A stretch of DNA of 64,000 bases from Neckera pumila. Taxonomy: Eukaryota > Streptophyta > Bryopsida > Hypnales > Neckeraceae. The translations under genes were made by a program, and so were the position numbers. Numbering within the stretch: position 1 is the stretch's first letter; each line of letters begins with the position of its first letter. The notes below the pieces were generated by a model. The model worked only from the letters and a program-made list of their open reading frames with translations, was not told the DNA's origin and did not search any database. Positions 23,454 to 34,478 of this stretch are shown in pieces. The stretch is from positions 18,912,501 through 18,976,500 of the forward strand of contig OZ018417.1 of NCBI GenBank assembly GCA_963969595.1. The letters are read 5' to 3'.

Positions 23454-24199
23454 CAGGGTCGTTGCAAGAAAGAGTGGTATTGGGGAATTGGCACAAAGAG
23501 TGCAGAAGTTTCTTTTTGCAATAACTTTTGAAGCATAACTTGCATGAAGTTGAAATTTTTATTGGAGATGTCTGTCTTGAGGTTAAATTATATCATATAT
23601 TTTTCAAAAAAATCTAAAAATCATTTATATTTAAATTTAAATTTAGCTAATTTGTCACACTTCACAGTTTAGTGGTTTTGAGTAAAAAAGATTCCTCAAA
23701 TTTAATGATTTAGAACTAAAATTTATATGGTCTATTTGCATAGTAGAAACTCATGTTTCTATCAAGGGGATTTTAAAAATATTTTATTTTGTGTTGTATA
23801 TGTCTATGCAAAGAGGTCTCTCTTGCGCGGTTTTGAACATTTGAGATGGTTTCAAGACCAATTTTTTGGTCAAGTCTCTTCATCATAAAGTCTTTCTAAG
23901 TGGTATATTTTTAGTTTTTTTGAAAAATAAATTCTCTATTTTTACAAATTAAATTGTCAAAGTATGTACTTTCTTCAAAATTTCAGTTCACTCTTTTTTG
24001 GAATAACTTTTGACTTAGATTTTATTAGATCTAAAATTTTGGAGACATGCTATTTTTAGTCTTATACTAATTATCTTTATTTTATTTTATTTTTCAAAAT
24101 TCATATGCAAAAAGCTCATGAGTACTGGAGTACTAGCCAAAAAGTCAAAAACATGTCAAAGTGGAACAAAAACAGACACTCTTTCTTGCACCGACCCTA
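23454..24199. mobile_element. Non-autonomous hAT-like element (746 bp)
   Basis: Left end CAGGGTCGTTGCAAGAAAGA and inverted right end TAGGGTCGGTGCAAGAAAGA share 20 of 22 bases. The YAGGG start is the hAT hallmark. The interior has no transposase. Flanks TAATAGTA and CAAAAATA are a weak 8-bp match at best, so the insertion would be old. Confidence 0.6.
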
Positions 24200-24513
24200 C
24201 AAAAATACCACCAAATTTCATCAGACCCTACTTCTGATACTTCAAAGAGTTTCATCCTATATACTTTTTAAACTATTGCTCCTAGTCCCTCATTTCAAGC
24301 TATTAAGTCTAATATCACTGATTAGTTCCAACTTGAGATTTTTACACAATTTTGCACTATGACTAAAGTAATAAATCAATAATATCATTTTGTAGTCACC
24401 ACTAGATGAGAGGTGGCTAAATGGATGAATTTTGATGATGGAAAATGATTTTGTTCAAGTATAGGGGTTTTGAAATATTGCATTTACAGTAGCAAAGAGA
24501 AAAATATCTTAGT

Positions 24514-25525
24514 AAGGGCCACTTCACACTACGGCCGTCACTCTTGTTATTTGTTATTTGTTATTTGTTATTTGTTATTTGTTATTTGTTATTTGTTATT
24601 TGTTATTTGTTATTTGTTATTTGTTATTTGTTATTTGTTATTTGTTATTTGTTATTTGTTATTTGTTATTTGTTATTTGTTATTTGTTATTTGTTATTTG
24701 TTATTTGTTATTTGTTATTTGTTATTTGTTATTTGTTATTTGTTATTTGTTATTTGTTATTTGTTATTTGTTATTTGTTATTTGTTATTTGTTATTTGTT
24801 ATTTGTTATTTGTTATTTGTTATTTGTTATTTGTTATTTGTTATTTGTTATTTGTTATTTGTTATTTGTTATTTGTTATTTGTTATTTGTTATTTGTTAT
24901 TTGTTATTTGTTATTTGTTATTTGTTATTTGTTATTTGTTATTTGTTATTTGTTATTTGTTATTTGTTATTTGTTATTTGTTATTTGTTATTTGTTATTT
25001 GTTATTTGTTATTTGTTATTTGTTATTTGTGTCGCCATTGGGGTTTGAAACCTAGTCTCCACCATGACAATGAGGAGTCTTTGCATTCAATGAACCTACT
25101 TCACTTTGCATTCCCTTTGGCATAGGATGCCCCCTTCTTGTTCCAATGCCATCCTCTTATTCCATTTATACCCTTCATATTCCTAGTTTGATGATGAGAG
25201 CATGTGCTGTGATTTTTTTTCCAAGGCCATTTATGACCCCTTTCTCATGTTTATTTAGCTTTTGCTTGAAAAATTTGCCATATGAGTGACGCTTCATAGG
25301 GAATTTCAGAAATTGGATGGACAAATGGAGAGAGAGAAGGATAGAAGTCACACATATGGTATAGGTTTGGACTTTGGGCTTGGCCTTTGGAGGCTTCACA
25401 CTATGGCCGGCCAAAGGCTCCAAAACCTATCATTTATTGCTCATTTCTTTGGACTCTCACCAAAAGTTTGGACTCTCAATCCTACGGCCTCTCGACTTGG
25501 ACGGCCGTAGTGTGAAGAAGCCCTA
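24514..25525. mobile_element. Inverted-repeat element carrying a heptanucleotide satellite
   Basis: About 25-bp terminal inverted repeats share CTTCACACTACGGCCGTC (with ACTTCAC at the left) behind an AGGGC lead, at 24514-24540 and 25500-25525. The left half is the (TTGTTAT)n array; the right half is unique, non-coding sequence. There is no transposase and no clear target duplication. Confidence 0.75.
24544..25030 (+). repeat. (TTGTTAT)n heptanucleotide array, about 70 perfect copies
   Basis: 487 bp of seamless TTGTTAT repeats with no visible interruption. Because 7 is not a multiple of 3, all three frames stay open and repeat YLLFVIC, which explains the spurious ORFs here. Perfection implies recent expansion, or an assembly-length artefact. 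Confidence 0.98.
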
Positions 25526-26640
25526 AGCTATACATGTCAATCAACTGCAAATGAATTTTAGATTAACAATTACTCTCTAAAGGTAACTATCCACCTATCC
25601 ATTGAAAAGAGGCAAACATGTTGGTCTACCTCATGTCCTCCCCTATCCCTTCCTCCGAAAATTTCTCAACTGTTGATTTTTCCTTAAAAAAAAATCCAAT
25701 CCCCTTTTCAATGCCGTTGATCTCAATACTTGGGATACAATACTAGTACGTATACAATATGGATAATATACGAATACGATATAGTTATGGATGTGGACAC
25801 AAGTACTATATGGGTTTGAATACCATACAAATACAAGAATATTATATGGATACTATATGAGGATACAGATACAATACAATTATACAATTGCCATATATCC
25901 CATATTGATTGCCAACTCCACCCCAGCTTAACATTACAAAAAGATGAGATGGGTGGGTACTTGAAAATTAATTTTTAATTAATTTAATTTTTTAATTTTT
26001 TGGAGCTCAGAAGGGGTATGTTAATTGAAAAAAAATAATAAAGTCAATTTTTTTTAATTTTTTTTCAATAGGTAGTGACATCCGTGTCACTATCCATTGA
26101 AAAGAAGCAATTACTGCCTGGTTATTGTTACTATCTACATCTAGAGTTCAATATGCCTCAAATTAAACTTGATTGTAGCTTTCAAAATATGGAATTTCCA
26201 CATTTAAACTAAATATGGAGTTTGTGTTTATATGCAATTTCATTAATATGGCGGTATTCCAAGTGCCACTTTGACGGTGTGCCATTTTCACCATCTAGGA
26301 TAGGTATAGATTTCAGAATGGCCGTTCTGAATCATCTAGGACATGTATAAATTTAGAACGACCACTCTAAACCATTAAAGGGGATTTGGCCCTCCTAAAG
26401 GGCTACGAGTACCTGATTGCAGGGAACATGCTGTGCTGCTGCTACAGCATAGCAACGCAGTAGTGTGACGTGGCCGAACTTCGGCCACATCACTTCTTCT
26501 TTTTTGAAATTTTTTTTTTACTTTTTTTTTTGGTAATTAGGGTTCTAACAGCAGCCCGACGTTCCTTCCCTGCATCGGGAACAGATTAGAGAATGGGCCT
26601 AAAACAGCCCTTTACTACCCCCAAATAACATCTAATGTGT
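25526..26640. other. Gene-free AT-rich interval
   Basis: It includes a degenerate ATACAA-rich tract (about 25735-25890) and a possible CATTA-type foldback at about 26374-26596, with GTGGCCGAACTTCGGCCAC as an inner hairpin. No coding region is seen. Confidence 0.45.
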
Positions 26641-26654
26641 TTTCATGCCATTTT

Positions 26655-27590
26655 AACCCCTAAAGTTCCAAGGCCAATTTTCTATCAAAAATGACTCAAA
26701 ATTGCTAGATTAGCTGCTTTCATCTAAGAAAAGAGATTTTTTTGTTTTTTAGAATCTAACCATAGGATCTTGTACTTAACTTATTTCAAATCATGAGGTA
26801 AAAATTCTTAAAGTTTGACCGTATAGATTAGAAGATATAAGCATTCAAAGTTGGAAAATATTGTTTTTTTGAACACTGGTTTGCAATTTCAGATGACTTT
26901 GATTGCCATTTTGTAAAAAAACATTGCACTATAAACTTTGAATTTAATTTTTTTTTAGTTGAATAATTGAGATGAGAATCTAGGAAAAAAATCTCAAAAA
27001 ACACACACTTGAATTTAATTTTTTTTTAAATTGTTAAGTAGAAGTAGGTCCAAGATTGAAAGAAAATCTGAACTGTCAACAACTCTAAGATGGGATTAAA
27101 ACACTGTAATCCCAACGGTGAGATTGTTCTAGCAAGCAAACTTAGCCTTGTCAAACACTCATTTTTGAAAAATTGTGAAAGTTGCATTCTAAAATATGAA
27201 TCCTACAAGTTATTTTTTCAAAAAGATGCTCTAATTGCCTAGAAAATAAGATTGTTCATAACTTTCAAATAACAAATCCAAATGGATAAATCAAAGCTTC
27301 CCATATAGATAAAATTACAATCTATGAGAAAAAAAAGTTAAATAAAATTAAAAAGGAAAAATTGTGTGAGAAGATTTATGCTTGACGCATTGAAAAAAAG
27401 GGCCTCTTATGCCATAACTTTTGCTCCCAGGCACTGATTGAAAAAAAAATTATATTCCCAAAAAGCAAATGTGTTTTTCTATCTTCACAAAAAGTTTTGA
27501 AAAAAAAATGATGAATATTGAGGCCGTAGTAGCCTGCCCAAAATCCATTTTGTCCCCCGAGAGGACAATGGGACTTTAGGGGTTAAAAAA
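26655..27590 (+). mobile_element. Element with TTTTAACCCCTAAAGTYCCA ends (about 935 bp)
   Basis: TTTTAACCCCTAAAGTTCCA at about 26660 is matched by the inverted counterpart TGGGACTTTAGGGGTTAAAA near 27565-27585. The interior is AT-rich and non-coding. Two relatives occur in the window (17488-17600 and 21590-22260). Non-autonomous; superfamily unknown. Confidence 0.6.
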
Positions 27591-27829
27591 GTATTGCCTT
27601 TTTAATGAAATTGCCCATGTTTGGAGTTTGAGCTTGCGGTTATCCCTACCAAATTTGTACTGAACAATACTCATTTTAAATTCTGTTGTGAATAAATCGA
27701 ATTATTCAATGTGAACAGTTGAAATTTCTTTTTTACATATCCAACAAGACACTCACAAGATGACCTTGGCTATTGCTAGATATAAAGCCAAATTGAGAGC
27801 CAAATCAAGTTTTGCGTAGCCTTGTAAGG

Positions 27830-27960
27830 CATTACAGAAAATCTGGACCCTCTAGAGGGCCGTTAGGATTTTGACAAATGTGCAATTATATTGAAAAAAA
27901 AATTAAAAATTAAAACTAATAATAAAACTAATAATAATTTTTTTATTCGGAATTCCGATA
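27830..27960. repeat. Truncated CATTAC-family MITE end
   Basis: CATTACAGAAAATCTGGACC followed by a CTCTAGAGGGCCG hairpin resembles the ends at 18948 and 48769. No matching second end is found. Confidence 0.4.
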
Positions 27961-28163
27961 GGATTGGTGTTTTCAAAATTGGCTAAATTGAGCCAGAAAT
28001 CTACCAAAAAAAATGGGGAGCTAAATTTCCATAACAAAAAAAAAATTTCAAATGAACTTTTGAGCCAGAAATTTGATAGAATGGTCTATCCATTGGCAAA
28101 ATTGCGATTTGGATGAAGAAGTCCCTCGCATTCATTGGCTAGAATTTGCTGGGGATGATCACT

Positions 28164-28536
28164 GTGGCGCACCCTAAGTTGTCGAGATGGGAGCTTGGCG
28201 GCGACATCCCCGCTGTTGAAGTCGCAACAACGTTCACCTGCACTCTTCTCCCTGCTGCACTTCTGTAGCTCCAGCTATACCTTCCTGCAATTGCCATTAG
28301 CAAGCGTTAATGGAGTTTATCGAGTTGTTTAGCAAAACCCTGGTTTTGTTTATGCGCAAAGTTAACTTACTTTTGATTGTGTGTCGCCGTCACGCAGCCT
28401 TCTTTGCCTGGAAACTTGAATTGCGTTTGAAACCTGCATGGCTACATAGGCAGCATGGCGACTGGCGAGAAGCAGCTCTAATCTCTGAGCTTCTGTAGTT
28501 CTCAACATTCAAGTTTCCGAGTTTAGGGTGCGCCAC
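28164..28536. mobile_element. 373-bp element with GTGGCGCACCCTAA ends
   Basis: GTGGCGCACCCTAAGTTGTC at 28164 and its inverted counterpart ending TTAGGGTGCGCCAC at 28536. Small and non-coding. A similar end (CCCACCCTAAGTTGCC) occurs at about 46320. No clear target duplication. Confidence 0.55.
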
Positions 28537-28934
28537 TTCTATGTTGTTGTGAAATTGTTGGAGGCGCGTTCTTCCTTGCATTCACTTCAATCATGAAATG
28601 GTGGCTACTGAAGTGCTGGAGCGCTGCCTGGGAAATGTCGGAAACTGGTTGGAGTGGTTGTCGGCTTGCCGCATCCAAAGATCTTAATAGTTCTCCCCTT
28701 GGTTTGCACACTCACAGTCAGTCACTCACATAATGCTCTGATGCACTCTTTTGCATCTCCGTTCTGTGCTTTGCTTTACTTTCCAAATGCTTGCATTCTT
28801 TGATTTGGACCCGCTTTGCTTTGGTCTCCCTTTGCTCTGGACTCGCTAGTTGTGTTGGTACTCTTGGCTGTGTCATTGCTTTGGACTCGCTTGTTTCGCG
28901 GTACTCTTGGCTGTGTTGCTAGTGTGCAGCTTCC

Positions 28935-31900
28935 ATGGCGCCTCAACTCAAGCTTCCTGATAACTTCAGGGTCCGCAGCTTTGGATCCAGCCGTAACAGC
29001 AATGGTTTGGGTAAGTATGTCGCGCCAAAACCTTCCGATGTGCAGCCGATGGACATTGACAACATCACCCATGTCTCCGAGACGCGCTTGTTGCAGTCTA
29101 TTTGCCGTCCACTTGCACGCGATCCGCCTTCGGAAGAAACTGTAGTGTCCCCAGGGTATTATCGATGTGGCGCCTGAGAGCGATGATGAGCACTGCATCA
29201 CCGGGAAGAGAAAGAAGCAAAACCCTGATAAGGCTATGCGTAAGAGGAGGAAGCTAGATGCGCCCACCCTGACGTGGCAATGGCAAGAGGTGTGGGCTTG
29301 CAAATTTGCTTGGGCGCAGGGCGAGTTTGATGCAAACGGCAATCTCACGGGGGTCATTTGCCAGAGCTGCTTGACTATCACCGGAAGGAGGAAGGTGATG
29401 GTCACCAAACTTGACAATTTGGAAAAACATGAAGGTAAGCGGACTTGCAGGGAGGATGGGGTGTCGCTGGCGCATCTCAAAAAGGGCGACACATTCTTCA
29501 AACACAATTGCAAGCACATGAAGAATTGCAAACTCTGGGCGAGCCGTAAGCTAGGGTGCACTATTCCTGATCAGGTGAATACCGGTATGGAGGGCGAGTT
29601 CAAGAGGAAGGGAGTACAATTCTCTACACTCTTTTCCCTTCTCACTCATGGCCGTCCTATGTGCGATTACGAAAGGCAAAAGTACTTGCTAAAGCATTTG
29701 AAATTGAAATATTTGCCTAGGAGGCATTGGTCGGAGTCCACTAGTTGGGAAATTAGCAAACACATTCATACTTGCATTTTGACGAAGTTGCAATCTGTTG
29801 TACAATCTGCCAGAGTTGTGTCCATCAGTGCCGACGAAGTCACTGCAATTGATAATACTAGTTGGATCGCTGTTCATGTATATGCAATGGATAGTTGGGT
29901 AGATGGCCGCATTTGTTGCACTTGTCATGCATATCTAAAGGTGGCACAACAGATCAGCTTACTAGTATCATTATGCTTGCCTTGATTCATGAAGGTGGTC
30001 TCACGCACGAGGAGATTGCTGCAAAGGTTGTTTCGGTGCTCACGGTGTTAGTACATTTCAGGGTCCCCGCACTGGTGTTACGGCCCAAATTAGGGAGAAG
30101 TGGGCTCCTTTCATTGTGGGAGCCAGTTGTGTGAGTTAATGCTTGAACTTGGTCGTCGAGACAATGTTCAAGTATCCGATGATTTCCAGGCTTGAAGGCC
30201 TTTTTCAATCAATTTACTCTTATTTTTGTTGTAGTAACAAAAGGCATTTTGAGCTGCAAAAGCTCGCAAATTTCATGGAAACTAAGGGATCCAAGATGCT
30301 GAGCAACATGGAGATGAGGTGGATCTCCATGAGGAGTCCAATACAACAAATTTTATAGGAGTACACCACACTTCTCGTCAAAATGGGTGTGGATATGACG
30401 GCTGGACCTGGGCACAAATCTGAGTTCGGGGCTGGTGACAATTTCGTCCTTTTGTTTGACATTAAAGTCCTCTTGTCTTTGTCCTGCTTCATTCCTTTTT
30501 TGAACGCAATTCACAGCTTGATGAAGCTCTCTCAGGCTTGCGATATATTCATCTGTGACTTCCTTCAGGCTGTGAAACTATGTCAACAGGAGCTGGCTCG
30601 GTTGTCCATTGACGAGACCACTGCGTTCAACAACGGGACTTCCCTCGGTACAATGAGCTTCGGAATTTAGAGCGCAAGGAAATTCCATTGCAGTGGAAGG
30701 AGCTCCCTGGAGACTCTGGCATCTGTCACTTGTTCTTCAATTTGAGTGTAACTACTGTCTACGCTTGCTGCCATGACAAATAGACCAGTGAGCACATCTT
30801 CGTCACACAACAGCCAACATGACTTCAACCGAGTCCAAGACACTATCAAGCACCAATTCTTAGGTATGAATTTTTTTTTCTGGTTCCATATTTCTTTTTA
30901 TGAAGCTTTTTCGTTTTTGTTGCTTGCTTCTTTTTTATTCCCATTTTTTTTTCTTTCCGTCTTGTTGTTTTGTCTTCATGCAGGTTCAAGTAGAAGGTCA
31001 CGGTGTTGATTCCCTTTTTTTTCTTTCTGTCTTCATGTTTTGGTCTTCATGTAGGTTCAAGCTGGAAGTGACAATGTTGGTGACGGTGTTGATTCCCTTT
31101 TTTTTGTTTCCGTCTTGCTGTGTTGGTCTTCATGCAGGTTCAAGCTGAAGGTGACGATGTTGGTGGCGGTGTTGATTCCCTTTTTTTTTTGGTTTCCGTC
31201 TTGCTTTTTTGGTCTTCATGCAGGTTCAAGCTGAAGGTGACAGTGTTGGTGACGGTGTTGATTCTCTTTTTTTTTCTCTTTCGGGTCTTGTTGTTTTGTT
31301 GTTCATACAGGTTGAAGGTGAAGGTAACGGTGGGCCTTCTATGTGGTGGTGAAGTCGTGACTTGGCCTTCTGATTTGCTTAAATTATAAGCTTCTTGCTG
31401 TCATGTTTTACTTTGTTAAGTGTAATGATGTATGGACTTGCTTGCTTGCAGATATTGCGCAAGCTCTATCTGATAAATTGGACTGGCGCTTTCTTCAACA
31501 GGAACTCCTAGATGCCTTTGGTATAATCTACCTCCAATACTAGAGTCAAGAAGGGGCAGAGGCGAGCTTTGCACACCACTTGTCTATCCTAAAATTTTTT
31601 TACTGTCATGCCAAATTAGTAAACAAGGGCAAGTCCTTATATGAGGGCAGCCAGCCTCACACCACCCCAAAAATACTCTCAGCGGCACATCTTGATGCAC
31701 AACAAGGGTTATTTAAAGTAACAATGCAGGCAAATCCTGAGGCAGCTTGCGGCCCACCATTGAATGTCAATCCGTTGGTGAAGTTGTGGTGCAGACTTGC
31801 ATAGTCACGCCACTTGTGTAAGCTAATTTCTGAGTACTTCAAAGTTGCTGAAATTGGGTGTTGCTTGGTCCTAGGGTCAGTAGAGGATGAGAGATGCTTT

Positions 31901-32071
31901 TCATCTTTGAAATTCCTAAAATCCTACCATAGAAATAGGTTGGGTAAGCACCTTCCCCTTGTTGTGCGAATGTTTGACCAGAGGTATTTTTCTCTTGAGA
32001 ACTTTCCTTACAGGGAAGCTATAAATTCCTGGAAATTTGACGTCAAGGTCGGCCGGCAAAGGGATCTCTGA
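28935..32071 (+). pseudogene. hAT / ZNF862-like transposase-derived pseudogene
   Basis: Parts in order: a basic N-terminal region with a Cys/His finger (VICQSC..KLDNLEKHEGKRTC, about 29355-29450); an RNase-H-like start ISADEVTAIDNTSWIAVHVY (about 29825-29885); a GGTTDQLTSIIMLAL segment; STFQGPRTGVTAQIREKWAP; ISRLEGLFQSIYSYF and LQKLANFMETKGSKMLSNME (about 30180-30320); and a C-terminal dimerisation block VLGSVEDERCFSSLKFLKS (about 31870-31930). The frame changes near 29940 and 30035, and stops follow GASCVS, PIQQIL and LWCRLA. The region 30700-31440 has no recognisable coding and contains a minisatellite. The order of parts matches a known plant and animal hAT-derived family, but this copy is dead. 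No flanking hAT termini were found. Confidence 0.75.
30950..31340 (+). repeat. 71-87-bp minisatellite, about five units, each with a splice-acceptor-like start
   Basis: Unit anchors GGTTCAAG fall at 30983, 31054, 31137 and 31223, with GGTTGAAG at 31310. Each unit is a T-rich tract, TTCATGCAG, then GTTCAAGCTGAAGGTGAC-like sequence and GGTGTTGATTC. It lies within the hAT pseudogene. Confidence 0.8.
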
Positions 32072-33039
32072 GCTATCAGGCGCGCAGTGGTATCTTTTAC
32101 TGAGTTTTCTTGCTTTTACTTGCCATGAAAGTTGTTACCTTAGTTTTCATGATATTCAGCAGGCTTGGCCACTCATGTTTCTTTGACAAGTTCTTCTTCG
32201 CGGGATGGTGTTTTTTTTTGGTGGTGGAGCCAGCGTGTTTCCTTGATGAGTTCTTTCGTGAGGGATTAGGGGATGATGTTTTCCTTTTTGGTGGTGGAGC
32301 CAACTGTACGGGATCTGTGTGATTCAAAACTACGACCAACTGGAGATGCTGGATTGCTGCGAAAGTGGCTTCACTAACTCCTTTTTTTTAATTCTAATGT
32401 GGCTTGTATGTTTGTATGCAGAACACCAACATTGCATTTTGGGCAGTCTTGCATTGGCAATAAAGGTTCAACTCCCTTATTGGTGACATTGTTTATGATT
32501 CAAGTAGATTTACTTCACACTTCACAGAAGTTCTAAAGTTCTAAAGTTGCAAAATTTAATCAACAAACTTCTATTGCACTCAGATTTAAAATCAATACGT
32601 TCCTGTATACACCAAAGTCGCCAATTTGCCACAAATGAAATTTCCACTTAACAATAAAAAAAAATGGCAAAATACCATAAGTAGCAATCTTTGCACTTCC
32701 AAATCTGATGTACTGTCGCAAATCTGACAATACTGGAAAAAAAAATTGGAGTTAAAATCCTACATTTTGCAACAAAATTTATGTCTCTGGTTTTCCCAAA
32801 AAAAAATTAGGTCGCGACTGTAGCTCCTTATATGCATGGAAATAGCTTTGGGGCTAATTATCCTATAACCGTTTTGAGAATGCTGGATTGACACCTTGGC
32901 TGACTGCTCACCTTACAGAGTGCCTGGCAGCCTTTTTGGGCTGACATTTTCCCTAAATGCACATTCTCATGCATCAATTCAGCCCTGTAGAGGGCTGAAA
33001 TTTTCCTTAATGGTGGATTACTTTGTAGTCCACGCTCTA
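32072..33039. other. Gene-free interval with a two-copy short repeat
   Basis: A phrase ending GGTGGTGGAGCCA occurs twice (about 32220 and 32290), each preceded by a CTTTGA/CTTGAT-AGTTCTT block, so a unit of about 70 bp is duplicated. A CATTA-family-like end, CAGCCCTGTAGAGGGCTGAA, lies at about 32980-33000. Confidence 0.45.
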
Positions 33040-33217
33040 TTTGCTCTCGCCCAAGGAAATCTTGCTGCAGATGTCGAATAGGAATCGCCGCAATTGTAGA
33101 CAAGACTGTCGGTAAGATGCTATCGACAAGAACCACCTTGCCATGTGCCGCCAAAGCCTTGAGATATTTTTTCAATATTCGGAGGTAGCATTCATCGTCC
33201 AAGTCATGCAATATTAA
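33040..33217 (-). pseudogene. Plant O-methyltransferase (Methyltransf_2) exon fragment
   Basis: After a CCAG acceptor at 33218-33221 the minus strand reads LILHDLDDECYLRILKKYL, then ALAAHGKVVLVDSILP, then IPIRHLQQDFL. This is the region of the SAM-dependent caffeate/flavonoid-type O-methyltransferases just before and around the catalytic His (LHDWSDE-type motif; the family Trp is Leu here). Nothing upstream or downstream continues the enzyme, and the next residues run into a repeat end. A single stranded exon, so a pseudogene fragment. Confidence 0.65.
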
Positions 33218-34478
33218 CTGGAGAACAAACAGACAGAAACTAGCTAGCAAGCTTTTGCAAACTAATATGTTCACAGCTGGTGACAAATCCTCAGCGTATT
33301 TTTCTTTTGGAGGAGAATGTGGGAGCATTGTGAATTGGTTGTGGTGGGAGACTGACCTTCTATTAAAAGTAATTGGAGCGTATTCTTCCCTTTGCAAAGG
33401 CATTTTATTTTGGCAGAATCGGCCCTGCTTGCAGATTTTGAATTCTAGAGCCGGTTCTGCCAATTTAAAATACTGTACACATACGGCTTACATACGGAGA
33501 TTAAGAATTGCATACGGCTTACATACAAATTTATAAATTGAAGGCACCTTTTAATCCAATCCAAGATTACACTGATTGTAAGGAAAATTACACCGCACTA
33601 ATGAATCCAAATTGAAGATAGAAAGTGCTTTATTAACAAAGCACTAGATCGTAAAAAACTTCGACAAACACACACAAAACTCAAATTAAGTTCCAACTTG
33701 CCTTCCAAACAGTTAACAAAAGTTTAAGAAAGCTGTTCAACTTACAAGCAACCAAAGCCGAAGGTGCAACAAATACCAACCAGATCATAAGATCCTTCGT
33801 CAAATACACAACAAACGTGAACAAAGCTCCAATCAAAACTGTGAGTAAAATCACAGCGCTCCAAGCAATCCAAATCTTACTAAGCGTCCGTATTCAAGCT
33901 CCCACAGAAGCAAAAAATCGTCAACTCACAATAGCAAGCAAACATCACACAAACTCGACCAAATGAAGCGTTAAATTCAAGAACACCGTTCGTAAATTGA
34001 ATTTACGAGCAGTTGGAGCCGCAGGAGCAACAAGTACCTGCTAGATCTTGAATGTTGCCATTTGTAACTAATCCTGCAAATCAATCCAACAAGCACAAAA
34101 CTTCAGCACCATTCAAATTCCTATGATGGTACCAAAATTGAAATTCAATGTACCAAACCCTAAATCGGCAAATTCAATTTCCAATCGGCCATCCAAAGCT
34201 CATAAGCAAAAACATAAAATTGAGTATTCTATAACAAAATGAGAATCTTGCAAGCAAGCAAACCCTAAATTTAAATTTCCAAAAACACTTGAATGAGAGC
34301 AAGCAAATCCTAAATCCAATTTTTCAAAAAAACTTGAATGAATGGTGTTGCATTGAATCAAAAATATGTACATGATGAAGCAAATGTAATGCTTCAAATT
34401 AGAATCTCCACTAAATGAATCTATACAAGAATGTTTGCATGACTACAAGAATATGTAGAAATTCATCTACAAGCTGCA
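33218..34478. other. Gene-free interval downstream of the recombinase-like pseudogene
   Basis: AT-rich and non-coding. A CGTAAATTGAATTTACG palindrome lies at 33991-34007, and a two-copy repeat of about 60 bp (CAAGCAAACCCTAAATTT / CAAGCAAATCCTAAATCC) at about 34255-34340. It may be the 3' part of the neighbouring element, but no boundary is visible. Confidence 0.4.

Noticed and set aside
24470..25125. Three overlapping open frames of 165-193 codons reading YLLFVIC repeats
   Set aside because: They are the product of the heptanucleotide array: a 7-nt unit without stops stays open in every frame. There is no start context, signal or family behind them.
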